This document shows, piece by piece, positions 26,550-38,210 of a stretch of DNA of 64,000 nucleotides. The translations under genes and the position numbers were made by a program. The stretch's first letter is position 1, and each line of letters opens with the position of its first letter. The notes beneath the pieces were generated by a model, which saw only the letters and a list, made by a program, of their open reading frames with translations, ran no database searches and was not told the origin of the DNA. Source of the stretch: Urechis unicinctus (lineage: Eukaryota > Annelida > Polychaeta > Xenopneusta > Urechidae); assembly GCA_034190875.2 (NCBI GenBank), contig CM067343.1, positions 34,220,059-34,284,058 on the forward strand, written 5' to 3'.

Positions 26550-28215
26550 TAATCGAAACGTTGTTTATAGAATATGAAACCAGCACCAAATCTAAATGTA
26601 TCGTAGGAATAGTTTATACCGACGTTTTTTCAACCACTATCTTAGACAAGATAAACAGTAAGAAAAAAGAAAGTTGTATAATGCTAGATATGAATCTCGA
26701 CCTTTTAAAGTTCATCGTGCATGTTAAAACTGAAGATTATAGTTTGTTGCAATGATCACGAAGCCTACGAGGACGATACCTACATCATTATGCATCAACC
26801 GTGGATGAAAAACATACAATGGCTTTCTTAACACGGTTAATCGTTAAGGTCAAGTGCAACTTATATTCTGATATGATATAACAGTACAAAGTGACCATCA
26901 AGTCTTTGTGGTCAGTTCTGAGCAAAACAACTGGAAACGCTCATCGCAAACCAAAAAGTTTTGAAATTAATGGTGAATGACTATCAGATAAAAATCGAAT
27001 CACCAATGAATTTCACAATCACTTTACCAATACATGCAGAACAATAATTCAAACCTCGCCCTTATTTCGTGAGCACTTCACTTTCTCCTTACCGAGTCAA
27101 CTACCATAGCCAATGTACCAAGACCAAGTAACTGAAAATGAAGTTGCAGCTGTAGTGAATAGCCTAAAACCCCAAATTAATTACGGCCACGACGAAATAA
27201 GTACTAAAACTCAAAGTAATTGAAAATGTTATGAATAACAGAACTGTCATTCCTGGATAAATTCAAGCAATTGTATAATCACCAGTATGGATTCCAAACA
27301 GACATCAAAATTATTCATCCAAGATTGCATTTGCTCAACTACTGAGAAGCAGCTAACAATGAATCACCTTATGAATACGTACTTCCGATATTTTGCGACC
27401 TTTCAAAAGCCTTCGATACAATAAATCATGAGACACTTCTATCGGATGAATAGTTTTTAAGTTATTTTTACGACTTCGTAACCAATATACACAAATAGAA
27501 AACATCAAACAAATGTGTCCGCTGTGTCTATTGGGGTCCCTCAGGGTTCCATTTTAGGGCCTCTGTTGTTTTTACTTTACTTCAAATGCATGAAATGAAA
27601 TGGTTCTCTCCTTTGCTGATGACACAACACTACTTATCTCATCCTCAAAAGGCCAGCAGTGCAGTCAACAACTTAAACACATGGTTAGCAACAAATGGCC
27701 TCAAATAGAACACCAAGAAAACAAGTTATATGGTGATATGAAGACACAAACTTAAATTCAGGTAATTTTGAGGCAAAAATAGACGATGAAGTAATCAACA
27801 GGAAAGACGAAAATAAAGGTGCACAAAAATTTCTGGCCATATTCGCAGACCAAAAACTACCCTGGAAAACCCATTTAAATCATATCATGTCTCATGGCCT
27901 TTTCATGCTCAAACATGTAAAAGACTTTTTTCTTATTTTGCTCTTATTCACTCACATTTATCTTAAGGCATACTTGTATGGGGAAATGCCGGTGAAAGTC
28001 ATTTGATGCGTGCACCAATATTACAAAAACGTGCCTTGAGCTATATCAATTTATCCTCGTGCAACGCTCATGCAGAACCCCTATTCAAACGTGGCAATAT
28101 TTTAAAATCAAATGATCTCTATGAGTACAGTGTAACCTATTCATGTACCAATAGAAAAATAATATGTGACCATCAGCACTCGTCAATTAATTTCATCATC
28201 AATGCAATATGAACA
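26550..28215 (+). mobile_element. Degraded non-LTR retrotransposon (LINE) with endonuclease and RT remnants
   Basis: A dead LINE read in all three plus-strand frames. The endonuclease remnant lies at 26561-26755 and ends M-L-D-M-N-L-D-L-L-K, where active elements have G-D-F-N-x-D-L-L. The reverse transcriptase remnants come in order: a V-T-E-N-E-V-A-A-V-V-N-S-L-K block near 27125, D-L-S-K-A-F-D-T-I-N-H near 27400, GVPQGSILGPLLFLLY near 27530, F-A-D-D-T-T-L-L near 27610, L-N-T-W-L-A-T-N-G-L-K near 27670, and a C-terminal L-Q-K-R-A-L-S-Y-I-N block near 28025-28130. Frameshifts and in-frame stops separate them. The motifs fit the Jockey/CR1/L2 group. The element stops a few bases before the truncated GPCR copy. 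Confidence 0.9.
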
Positions 28216-28234
28216 CTGCTTATAACCTCTACCA

Positions 28235-28565
28235 GCTGAGATGAGAGTTATTAGCCATATACTGCTGAAGAGAAATATGTTTACAAGCGGGTCTTTATAC
28301 AGTATGTAATAAGCGTATACTATCAACACATTGGTGCTAGCTTGCCCCGCGGACATATTACCGATAATGAGAGCAGGAAAGCCCACCAAACAGAAGAGCA
28401 AATCGGACATGGCAAGCGTGATTAATCCCAACTGTGGCTGACCGCTCGATCATACTGGTGTTCTGATGATGCAATTAATGATATTCGCCATGGTCAAAGA
28501 CCTACCCTGCTTTGCTGCCGGCTGTGTGGTCGTCGTGTTAGCGGCCTTCAAAGTGATTTCCATAC
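28235..28565 (-). pseudogene. Truncated duplicate of the GPCR (N-terminus to TM3)
   Basis: This copy is nearly identical to 18228-18634 of the intact receptor. It keeps the N-terminus (M-E-I-T-L-K-A-A-N-T-T-T) and TM2 to TM3. It has lost about 75 bases covering TM1 and the first loop (junction near 28465), has an extra C near 28429 that shifts the frame, and stops at the A-R region after TM3. TM4 to TM7 are absent. Sequence upstream of its ATG still resembles the parent 5' flank, so it arose by DNA duplication rather than from processed mRNA. It cannot encode a receptor. Confidence 0.92.
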
Positions 28566-29255
28566 TATTACAGCTAATTCGAATAGACGTTGTTTCGAAT
28601 CCCCGGGGTTTAATTCGGCCCATGCAGTCAACAAGCTGAATATCGTGAATGTACAAACCGACAGCTTAATTATTCAACATTGGGCGGAGGTACAGCTAGA
28701 TAGGAATGCTGATGTGCCTTTACGTTAATCGCTTCATGTAATCGTACCACATAATTTAAAGATAGACACCACTACGACATCCGGCGAGTTCATGCTGCAA
28801 TACATATAAAAGCAGTTTCCAGACGAAAAATGAAATGCGTTCCCAACTCGCTAGGCCAGCGCAACATGGCACTACGCGAGAGCTGCAAGCACTAGTCTGA
28901 GCATTACATAATGCCACGTTGACTTGTTCCTATATTGTTACGTCATTACCATGCATCATGCACAAATATTGTAGCAGAACAATACGAGGAGGAACCAGGC
29001 AATGAACCTGAAATATATACATCAGTATCATCGCCGAACCCACCACTGCTGAATTATTCTCTCCTGAATGCAATGTTTATGTTTTTATATATATATATAT
29101 ATTATGCATAGTTGTGTATGACCAAATTCGACAAACTTTTTAAGTACAGTGTTCTCAGTTGTAACATAATGTGTTCTGTGTTACATTAAAGCAATACAAT
29201 GAATACTATTTCTGTGTTTGCATATTACTTTTCGGCATACCATGATGAACATGGA

Positions 29256-29547
29256 GGTCATTTATGGTCTGTACCGCTCGCGCCATTTATGATCTATATG
29301 GCTCACGTCATTTATGATCTGTACCGCTCACGTCATTTATGTTATGTACCGCTCACGTCATTTATGATCTGTACCGCTCACCTCAATTATGATCGGTACC
29401 ACTCGCGTCATTTATGATCTGTACCGCTCACATCATTTATGAACTGTACTGCTTGCGTCATTTATGATCTGTACCGCTCGCATCATTTATGTTATGTACC
29501 ACTCGCGTCATTTATGATCTGTTCCGCTCGCCTCAATTATGAACGGA
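29256..29547. repeat. 25-bp minisatellite, about 11.7 units, with 150-bp higher-order period
   Basis: The unit is close to CGTCATTTATGATCTGTACC plus GCTCA. Units start every 25 bases from 29256. Variant units carrying GTTATG (29331, 29481) and CCTCAATTATG (29381, 29531) recur six units apart. The block 29306-29405 is therefore repeated at 29456-29547, a higher-order repeat of six units. Confidence 0.93.
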
Positions 29548-30224
29548 ATTTGTGAGATACCTACTCAAACGCAGTTGCAACTGTAGTATATGCCAGCTTA
29601 CCCAAAGCCAGTCTTGATCGAGTCGTAGCGACAGGTGATGGCCGGTATTCAATTGCACATACAATGCATCTATGTTATTTACAATACAAAGGAAATGGTT
29701 TTCCCTTTATGTTCCTATGCCTACCCAATGCGGTGTTTCACAGACATTGAAACATTAATTCTAAACAGACTAAAGATTAATTTCGCAACAACAGCTTATG
29801 CTGCTACCATCAACATTGCAATGATGTCTTGATGGTTTGTGTCTGGTTGACAACAACGCTTTCTAACTAACTTCAGTAAATTGTGCTTACAAGGACAACG
29901 ACCCGAAGGGCAACTCAAAGGGTATGAACCTAACCCTTGCTCATAGTTCGAAGTGTTTCAGAAGTCCTTCTAAGGGAATTTTAAATCCTAGTAAGTAGCA
30001 TGTCTTTAACCCCATTAGCCTACCACTAACAACCCAAGATTGCCGGTACGTGGTCAGCGTTGTAAGAGCACTATGGTATTGTCCTAGTGTTTCCCACTTG
30101 CATTCAGTTTGCAGTGTTGACAAATATTGCCTTGGGGCCGGCGTTTGTTGCAACGCTTGTGTGAGTCATTTATTCTTGCCTGCAGGGTCACAAAATACTT
30201 GCTGTAACTGATACAGATGATGTT

Positions 30225-31460
30225 TAGAATGATGATAATGATGATGAGGAAAAGGAGGCAAATGTTGAGGTATGAAAATGATTAAGAGCATGCGAATGAT
30301 TAAGATCATGATGAGACAAAGGAAAGTGCACCATTGCCGTTCGATGATGATATTATTCGCCACATAACTCGTTCGTTCTTTTGTTTGAGCAGGTGTCGTG
30401 ATATTATATTGGAGACATATTCCCGATGAATTTGTTTTTGCTTCATGATGAATGCACAGCCATAGAAATAACGATGCGCGCGAATATGGTAATGACCAAC
30501 GATATCATCTCCGGAGACCAGGGAATGAGGTGGATAGGTTGAGATTATTCTGCCTATCCTTAAATCACACGCGAGGTACATAGTCACATGGTATGAATAT
30601 TAACGTATGGTAGGTCGATAATACACGGCATGCTCGTCTGTCAACGAGATGCGTACTTGAAAATGAGGACAATGTTTATGATAACCAATCATGATGATGA
30701 TGATGATGATTATGATCATGACTGCTCGTGATTATGATCATGATGATTATGATCTATCAAAAATGATATTGATATTCGATGTCTGATCGGTGGATTATGA
30801 AACAGAGGTGAGGGGGACCATGGAGAGAACATGCTTCTCTTGATTCTCCATTTATTCTGAATCCTCGTGATTGTGATCATAATGATAATGGTGATTATGC
30901 CTATCATGATGATATTCATGATGATCATGATTATTAGGGAAGTATTTACATACGATTGCGTTGTGATCGTGATTGTAGCTTTGATCATCCAAATGATAAT
31001 GATGATCAGCCGTATGCCCTAACGAATCATTGTTATCATGATGCTGCCACTATGAATATTGAATTATGATGCAAATCTTAACCGTTGAGGTTGCAAAACG
31101 AACATTAAATTGCTACTGTCCCTCTCAAAACAGACCGGGCGGAAAAAATGGTATGTATGCACGGGGCACATTGGTCATTGCTACGGTTATGCAAAATGTC
31201 CAATTATAGTAGAACACGTAAACAAGTCTTACACCTACCATCGCACTTGCCGTTTCCTCTTGGACGACACACGATCATATTCAATTTGAGCAGCATTTAT
31301 TCAATGACCGTTTTTTTCAATTCGCTTAAATCCTGTTCATGTCAAAAGCATTGAACGATGACCATTATGATGATGAGCTGCTGTCATGACCTGATGATGG
31401 TTGTGCTTTGACGATGCCTGAATGATGATGATGAATGATGATGATGATGATGATTATACA
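30225..31460. repeat. ATGATG/ATGATC-rich degenerate simple-repeat DNA
   Basis: Several tracts of ATGATG and ATGATC, notably 30228-30250, 30690-30760, 30870-30935 and 31418-31455. Many contain the palindrome ATGATCAT. Open frames of Ile, Met and Asp repeats across it are not convincing genes. Confidence 0.8.
30375..30590 (-). pseudogene. Diverged R2 plus R5 module upstream of the truncated GPCR
   Basis: The minus strand holds an R2-like segment (E-M-I-S-L-V-I-T-I-F-A-R-I in one frame) next to an R5-like segment (I-I-S-R-H-L-L-K-Q-K) in another. A frameshift lies between them, so the module is not intact. It lies in the same orientation relative to the GPCR fragment as the ORF at 18900-19268 does to the full receptor. 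This indicates that a unit of several kb was duplicated. Confidence 0.45.
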
Positions 31461-31625
31461 ATCATTTAAGCGATCAGCCAGTCAGTAGGATTACCGATGA
31501 ATAAAGTAACCCAGCGATTTCATTCAACTGTGAGATAATTTACTCAAACATATCACATTATACAATCATTTAAGCGATCAGCCAAGTAGGATTACCGATG
31601 AATAAAGTAACCCAGCGATTTCATT
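31453..31625. repeat. Direct duplication of a block of about 70 bp
   Basis: The block 31453-31524 (ATTATACAATCATTTAAGCG onward, ending CGATTTCATT) recurs at 31557-31625. The only difference I see is a 3-base deletion near CAGCCAGTCAGT. About 32 unrelated bases lie between. The duplication is recent. Confidence 0.95.
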
Positions 31626-32424
31626 GAGAAAAACCGCCGCCAGAAATCCACATTTCGCAGCTCAGATAAAAAAAGCTGCAACTGCGCGTTTGCCATTGTC
31701 AGGCATCAGACTTTGATGAAACACCCTTCTTCTGTGTTATTTGATGAGTTCCTTCAAAGTGTCCTATTGGAAATGAACCGCATTTCTACAGCTTATGACC
31801 GTCTGTATAGCGCCAAGTGGGCTCTTCAACTGGGAGCCCATGCATTGGTCTGGTCATGTAATCATACATCATCTGTTGTTACAGCGATACCTTTGAATGA
31901 TACCTTTGTCTATCAGCTGTTCATATATCTCGCTGGTTGGCTCTAGAACACAAGAATAACATGTGTTAATAATTCATGCTATCAACAATACAGCCTGTTT
32001 TCTTTGTCGATGTCTAACACAAGTTACCAGGTGACTCATACCTTCACGTGTTGTGATCAGGTCATAATGAATGATGCGTCTTGCAGCTTGGTATGTTAAC
32101 TTCGTAATGGCCGAAAGTGTGCACAGAAAATATGTTAAAACACATACCGCAGCGTGACACTAAGGTGTTCAGATAAAGAGGAAAGTTCCCCTTGCTTGTT
32201 GGTATTGTACCCGGTTGTTTGTCTATTCGGTATCTATAAACAGGCATCTATTAATAGAACCCGACTCAAATATATCAAGTTATATGCAAGTATACGAGAA
32301 TCCCCGGAATCATGCCACTGCTGCCTGATAAACCTTGTTCCGCTTGTGTATTATGAACACACCCCGTCCTTTCGTCCCTTAGACCCGTCCTTTGCTATAC
32401 ATTTCGGCCTCCCTTAATCACCAC

Positions 32425-32540
32425 CGAACTATTTCTATGCCTTTTATCTTTGATTGGACTAGGTGTCGTGGAATATAATGAAGACAAATTCGCGATGCAT
32501 TTTGCTGGCTAAGCTGCATTACGACTGCATCGTGAAACAG
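32425..32540 (-). repeat. Short module R5, copy 3
   Basis: Matches 20960-21020 (TCTATGCCTTTNATCTTTGA block) and continues with similarity to 30375-30450. The minus-strand frame keeps R-H-L-V-Q-S-K-I-K-G-I. It is a remnant near the 3' end of the next gene. Confidence 0.45.
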
Positions 32541-32637
32541 GTGCAGGCAGTGCAGCGAGTATTAAGATAATTGAACAGGTGGATGTCTAAATATAGCAGA
32601 GATGGAAACAAAACTCGCTCACCATAAATATACAAAA

Positions 32638-32643
32638 TTTATT
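32638..32643 (-). terminator. Poly(A) signal of the coiled-coil/PDZ gene
   Basis: AATAAA on the minus strand, about 142 bases after the stop codon at 32785. A TTTATT on the plus strand marks it. Confidence 0.5.
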
Positions 32644-32784
32644 TCAAGAAACGACATCTCTTATTGCGAACGTCATTTCGTCATCAAACTACAAATGCAA
32701 AGAATTCACAACCATTACAAAAACATTATATTAAATGAGGTAACCAAATAACGGCACGGGGATTCAGAATCAATGGCGATGGTT

Positions 32785-35700
32785 TTAGCAAAACTCCTCA
32801 GAGCCAACTTTGAACTGCATTTGAGATGTCTCCTCGAGCCCCATACGAGTATCAACCTTGGCTAACAGTTTTGGTGCGTAATCTATCACTATGGCAATGA
32901 GGTTGTCAAGGTAATACTTTTGTTGTCTCGTTTCCAAAATCAGATCTCTCAAAGCTTGCAGGACATCAATCTGAAAAGCATATTTACACACAAATATAAA
33001 GACGCGCATTGAATATGTGAATTAATATACGTGAGATTCAATTATGCAATTATATTTAGTTTATTTACGTCCGTAAGTGCTGTTATTATTAACGACCGCC
33101 TGGGTAACGAGATATGTGATATATACGTGATACGCCTGGTCATGCATTGGGATTAACAAGACATGGTGATGAATTGTGTATGTGTGTGCGTCGATCATTC
33201 AACTGAACAACTGTGAACCAACCTAAACAACACCGTAATTTGTGTGACCGGAAACTAAAAAGACAACAAAAGAATCCAATAAAAATATGTTATTTTCTGC
33301 TCAGTAAAATCATGGGCTCCGTCCACCATTGCCTGTTAGCGTTACCACCGACCTTAGGCGAGTCTTTGAGAGCGACCCACAGTGGGATATGAGTGTCATA
33401 CGCATCATATGCTAGCACTGAGGGCGTTAGTAAGAGAAGACAGGAGTCCGAGGAATTATTCATAAACGTCAACAACAACAACAACAACACAACAAGGATT
33501 TCAAATATTTCAAAAGATTTATATACGAATAAGCCAATTGATACCAGCACGTACCTCCGTTGACGTCTGTGTGAAGCTTGTTGAGATCGTCTGTGACGCT
33601 ATTTTGACTAGATCTTTTCATTCGCTTTTCCTAAGAACATATCATTTTCGATTGATTTAATGATTTATTCCTGCAGAGTTTGTTAAGGTGAAGCAGTGTG
33701 AGACATAAGCTGGATCACTCACGTTTGATTGTAGATTGCTCAGCTCGGTTTGAAGGCCGCTATTCTCGTCCTGTAGAGCCTCGTAATCTCCCCTTAATCT
33801 GAGCACAGCACGAGTAACAAGTTATCACAATGGTTTCGTAAATCAATGTGTACCCAAGTCGGCCATATCATTTAAAATAATTCACTAGGTCCTCGTAAAC
33901 TAACATCAAAAAGCTAAAGGGCTCACTCCAACCACGCTACGCGGTGAGCATTTCCCGCACGCCCACCGTCAAGTGGCACCACTTTATATAAACAAAAGCA
34001 CATGGAACAGTTGATAATGTCAATATATGAGACATCTTATTTGTCGATCAGCCGCGCCTCAAAATGTCATGGTCGTTTTGAGATGGACGTTATGACAACC
34101 AGTGTGTCGAACACAAGTTGCGTGTTAACATATTTATAGGGAGTGAGCCCTCTTACCGCAGCTAAGCTCTTTGTTAGCTCCAACACAATGCATTCGTGCT
34201 TAGTCTAGCGTAACATTCTCACAGAAAACAAATGCATTCACTGTAACAGATGATTCCTAAAAAATATAATTCTTACTGAACTATGTCCACATTGAGATCG
34301 CTGTTTTCTAACTGAACAGCTTCCAGCTCCATCACAGCCAATGCTAGATCTTCTTTCAATCCATCTAATTCATCTTTGGTTATAAGGGGTTTGCTGATTG
34401 GTTGTTCTCTGAGAACCACTATTTGGAGTTTATCCACAGTGGATCGGATCGTTTTACTAACTTCTTTGTCTGACAAATCTGTAACTGCTTGGTTGTTGAT
34501 TTCCAGAATCCTATAAAAGGTAAATATTTACTTTAAAGAATAACAAAAGTGTAGGACAAAGTCTGGTCAAACTGGTTGCACTATATAGGGCAATAATCGA
34601 GATCAATCTTAACACAAATTATTATCAGTTGGACAGAACCCCCCTCAAAGCACATTCTCAGTAAATTATAATATATAATCATTGATATATAATGAGAGTT
34701 TTTGTGTTGTTACTCTCAAAATGGCAATAGGCGTTAACAAAATCCTGTAGTGTCGCGGATAAGAAAATATACAGTGATTCGTATAGTGGACTGACATGCA
34801 GATCTCAATCAAATAATATAAGTCACGTGACTCACTTGTCTCCCTTTTGAAGGTCACATGACGACTCTGTCTGTTTGACAACGAGTCGGCCATGTTGGTC
34901 TCTGCCATGCAAGAAACCTACAGACGGATGAACATTGACCTCGCAGGTCACAAGTAAAGGGGTACGGACGGATTTGGCAAGCTCATAAAGGGAGTATTGG
35001 GGCATCTGCCAGAAAAAACATATTGCACATATAAACGTATAGTCCATTTCGTATAATAGATCAATTAAGATACCCAAAAAAAGGTTAATTTACCTACGTT
35101 TACTGCAACACTTATTTTATAAATGATGCATGTTGTAGAATGTGTACCTGTTTTTTGGGTAGATGTTTTCTCGCTATGTCTAGGTGGGAGGCTATGTCGG
35201 ATTGCTCGTGTCTCAGTAACTGTAGTGTGGCGTCAGCTCGACTCAACTGATGCACGTGTTCGGCAAGTCCAGTCTTGTCCACAGGCCTGCAGTTTGTAGA
35301 TTGATAGGTATACATTTTCAAAGGAATTGGTATTAATTTTGGTTTTGTTCATAATCGCGGTGCTAAATCTAGATGACATTGACAAAATCGGAGTTAAACA
35401 AAGTGGATTTTGTTTGTATATAGCGATATCGAGTTTAATCGTGTTAGCAGCGTTAACGGATGTACATGCTATCGTATATCAAGTCGACTGACTTCATTTA
35501 ACTTTGTTAAATTTAACTATACAAAAACATTGAAAAATATAGAAAAGGTTAGAAACAGTAAATAGTTCATCGGAATTATGGCCACCCACCTGTCGTTGAC
35601 ACCTTTCATCTTCTCCATCACTTGCTGCATGTGCTTGGTGTTACGCTCCTGTGTTTGTACCTGTTCAGTGATCTCCCTGAGCTCAGTCTCCAGTAGATCT

Positions 35701-37227
35701 ACCTTGGCGTGAGGGTCTGAGTACGCCTCGACCTTCTTGGCCCGATTGAGCTCCCTCTGAAGGCGATGACACTTGTCTTGCCACGTTTTTTCCTGCTGTG
35801 ACGTCATCTTCTCGAGCTTCTCGTATTTTTCATCGCTCTGTGAGTTGTGAATGAACAGCAACGTTTAAACACCAATGAATCACACATGAAATCGTACATT
35901 AGCAAGAGATCCTAATATATCTATTTCAATTCAGGGTCAGTAAATATGTTAGGCCTAGACCCAGTGCGATTCCCATGAAATCCTATGCTTACATATAACC
36001 AGCTCATCGTATCGAAAGATGTGTACGCATAAATGTTCAAACATTGATCTCCCTCATTATCATATCTGTATCAATATTTATGATATGAAAATTCGTACAT
36101 ATTTATGCAACAGGTATAGATTCTACCTCAGCGATACTGTCATTTTGAAGTTGAAGTTGCCGCTGTAAGTTAGCTATGGTGAAGTCACGTTCAGATACAC
36201 TCTCCTTGACAACTTCAATCTCCTGCAACAGCTGAAATGCAAACGACCAAACGTTGGTGCTGTCAAAGAATTTCTACGGTATACGATACTTTTATAAACC
36301 TCATTTATCAATGGAATGGATTTTATAAGGTGTAATGTGGTAACAACATTGTGCTACAGATAATATACGAGTAATAATCAATTGCTTGATTTTTCAACAT
36401 TTGGAACACAGACTATGAAGTACGCTTCATTGATACACAGAGAGAATGAAACCAAAATAATGCAGCAGTGTGCAGCAATCTGCAGTCATGCATTTCGTGA
36501 CTGAAATAACTGCAAGACATACATGGAATTACAGGAGCGGGTGTTATCAAAGAGAGAAAGAGAAACGCTGGTGGGTTACAATATACAAACATCAGCAAAA
36601 CACAGCTGTCGATAAAGCTACATAATGAGGTCGCTGTGTGTAGAAAATAGTGCTAATTATTACTTGCAAGTCATTACGTGCACGCTCGGGTAATATATAG
36701 GGACAACCAATTACAACAGCAGATGTGGGGGGGATCATCGTCTGGCAAAAGGTGCATACGACACGCGTTAATCGCAGCATCATGGGTCAATTTCTAAAGA
36801 AATACAGCTATGTATTAGTAATAGTCGTTTTAACAAGGAGTCTGCTATGCAGTACGTCAGAACTAACATATACACACACGGCACTTCTACAAGAGATGCA
36901 GTCTACCTCGAGGCTATTTCCCATGACGTCATCAGAGTGAGTCGATCCGGACCGCGGTGTGCTGTACTTGATTTCACCGCTGACAGATTTAGCCATATTT
37001 AAGATATAAGGGTCCTCGTGATTTTGATCAGACAGCGGTACAACAGGTAGCGGAAGGTCATCAATATCTAAGGTGTAATCCGTGTCACTGACAGACGTCA
37101 CAGCTCCACTAGCAACCCCAGAGTCCAGACTGGGTGTGTTTGTGACATGCGAGTCGTTCAGCCGGGTAGCTGCATCTCTTGTGGTGTCCGAATCCAGACA
37201 AAACAAGGAAGCCTCTATCTCCGCCAT
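32785..37227 (-). CDS. Coiled-coil/PDZ protein with Rab11-FIP-like C-terminus, 10 exons
   Basis: The model is joined by GT..AG sites in consistent phase: 36907-37227, 36127-36231, 35590-35837, 35148-35286, 34836-35005, 34277-34510, 33723-33798, 33555-33630, 33353-33417, 32785-32970. It totals 1620 bases, about 539 residues. The start ATG at 37227 sits in AACAAGATGGCGG, a good initiation context. An acidic Ser/Thr-rich N-terminus (about 107 residues) is followed by coiled coil, a PDZ domain, a second helical region, and a C-terminal helix reading Y-Y-L-D-N-L-I-A-I-V-I-D-Y-A-P-K-L-L. That helix resembles the Rab-binding domain of Rab11-FIP proteins (Y-I-D-N-L-L-V-R-V-M-E-x-x-P-x-I-L). The likely role is a membrane-traffic or polarity scaffold. 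It lies just downstream of the SAM/RA gene on the same strand and may be its 3' part. The exon at 33353-33417 is supported only by phase. Confidence 0.72.
34277..35005 (-). CDS. PDZ domain exons (two exons)
   Basis: Exons 34836-35005 and 34277-34510 join at GACAA|G in phase 2 to give a PDZ fold. There is a beta-strand run (P-L-L-V-T-C-E-V-N-V), the L-Q-K-G-D-K-I-L-E-I-N-N-Q-A-V turn that marks PDZ domains, a helix (S-D-K-E-V-S-K-T-I-R) and a last strand (L-Q-I-V-V-L-R-E). The usual G-L-G-F carboxylate loop is not obvious; S-V-G-F-L may take its place. The exon continues into a Leu/Glu-rich coiled coil. Confidence 0.8.
35148..36231 (-). CDS. Coiled-coil exons of the PDZ gene
   Basis: Exons 36127-36231, 35590-35837 and 35148-35286 encode Gln/Glu/Lys/Leu-rich heptads such as L-Q-R-Q-L-Q-L-Q-N-D-S and L-L-E-T-E-L-R-E-I-T-E-Q-V. 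These are dimerising coiled coil. The exon phases (0, 2, 0) link cleanly to the PDZ exons. Confidence 0.8.
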
Positions 37228-38210
37228 CTTGTTTACCCGAACATCACATTCACTTAGGTAAATTTATCAATTAAGCTTTTCTTATGCAGCATTGTTTCAT
37301 CATTTTTTTTACATTATCACCTGCGTTAATACGATCGGGCTGCTCAGGAATAAGATTTAGACCAACAGCATTACAGCAAGATAACAGACATGTGCTAAAT
37401 GTATTATCATCTGTGTATCGTGAACAAATTACCCAAATAATAAACACTTGCGTACATACATATATAATTCCTAAATCAATCTCTGATGCATATGATGCTT
37501 ACAAGTAACTGCAAATTATTGTCAAAAGATGAATAATTATCCATGGAGTGACATACTCGGGCATTTGACCAGCATGCAAATATATTTTACGTGCAAACCT
37601 CGCCCATTAATAGAAATGTGATTTCTTATTTTGAAAATTCACGACAAGAACATTTTTGCGACATCTATCACTTATCTCTACCAACAATCGTGCATGTGCG
37701 TACCATTTAGGCAAAGTATATTACTCGAATTGAAAGAACAAAGTGCGGGTTACTTAAAACATGCATTCGAAAATTATCAGAAAATGCAGCTGTGTTGTAA
37801 ATAGTTGTACATAGACAGCTTCGACGGGACAAAACAAACACCGATCTACGAGTGACTACGACAGCGATATGAACCTTTATCTCAAGCGTCCGTAGTTTGT
37901 TGTAGCCACGTGGCGACAGACTCACATCAGGACCCTGTCTCGATGACGTCACAAGTCTCTGATCAACGACAACAACCATTATGTGAAAAAGTGAACCGCT
38001 AGGTGTCCACGTCGCTGTTTTAAACACCGAGAATCACATTGCTACAGGTAATAGAACATAGTTGTAATGATTGGCTGCATTCGTCCACGTCACCTTACTA
38101 CGCCATTACGTCGGGACACAGCCACGCAATGGCAAGCTTGTGAAGACCCATACCATTACTCTACCGACATTGTTGAACCTGTAACCGAAGTATCAGAGAG
38201 GCATATTTAC
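37228..38210 (-). CDS. Possible extra exon between the SAM/RA and PDZ genes (37875-37958)
   Basis: A possible 84-base exon at 37875-37958 follows TTGATCAG and ends AAAG|GTTCAT. It is phase 0 at both ends and encodes R-L-V-T-S-S-R-Q-G-P-D-V-S-L-S-P. It would extend the SAM/RA gene in phase. I found no acceptor that joins it in phase to the acidic exon at 36907-37227 except a poor AAG before the ATG. The rest of the interval shows no clear 3' end, poly(A) signal or promoter motif. Confidence 0.35.

Noticed and set aside
29256-31625. CRISPR-like spaced repeats
   Set aside because: The units are contiguous or a single duplication, with no unique spacers, in an animal genome.
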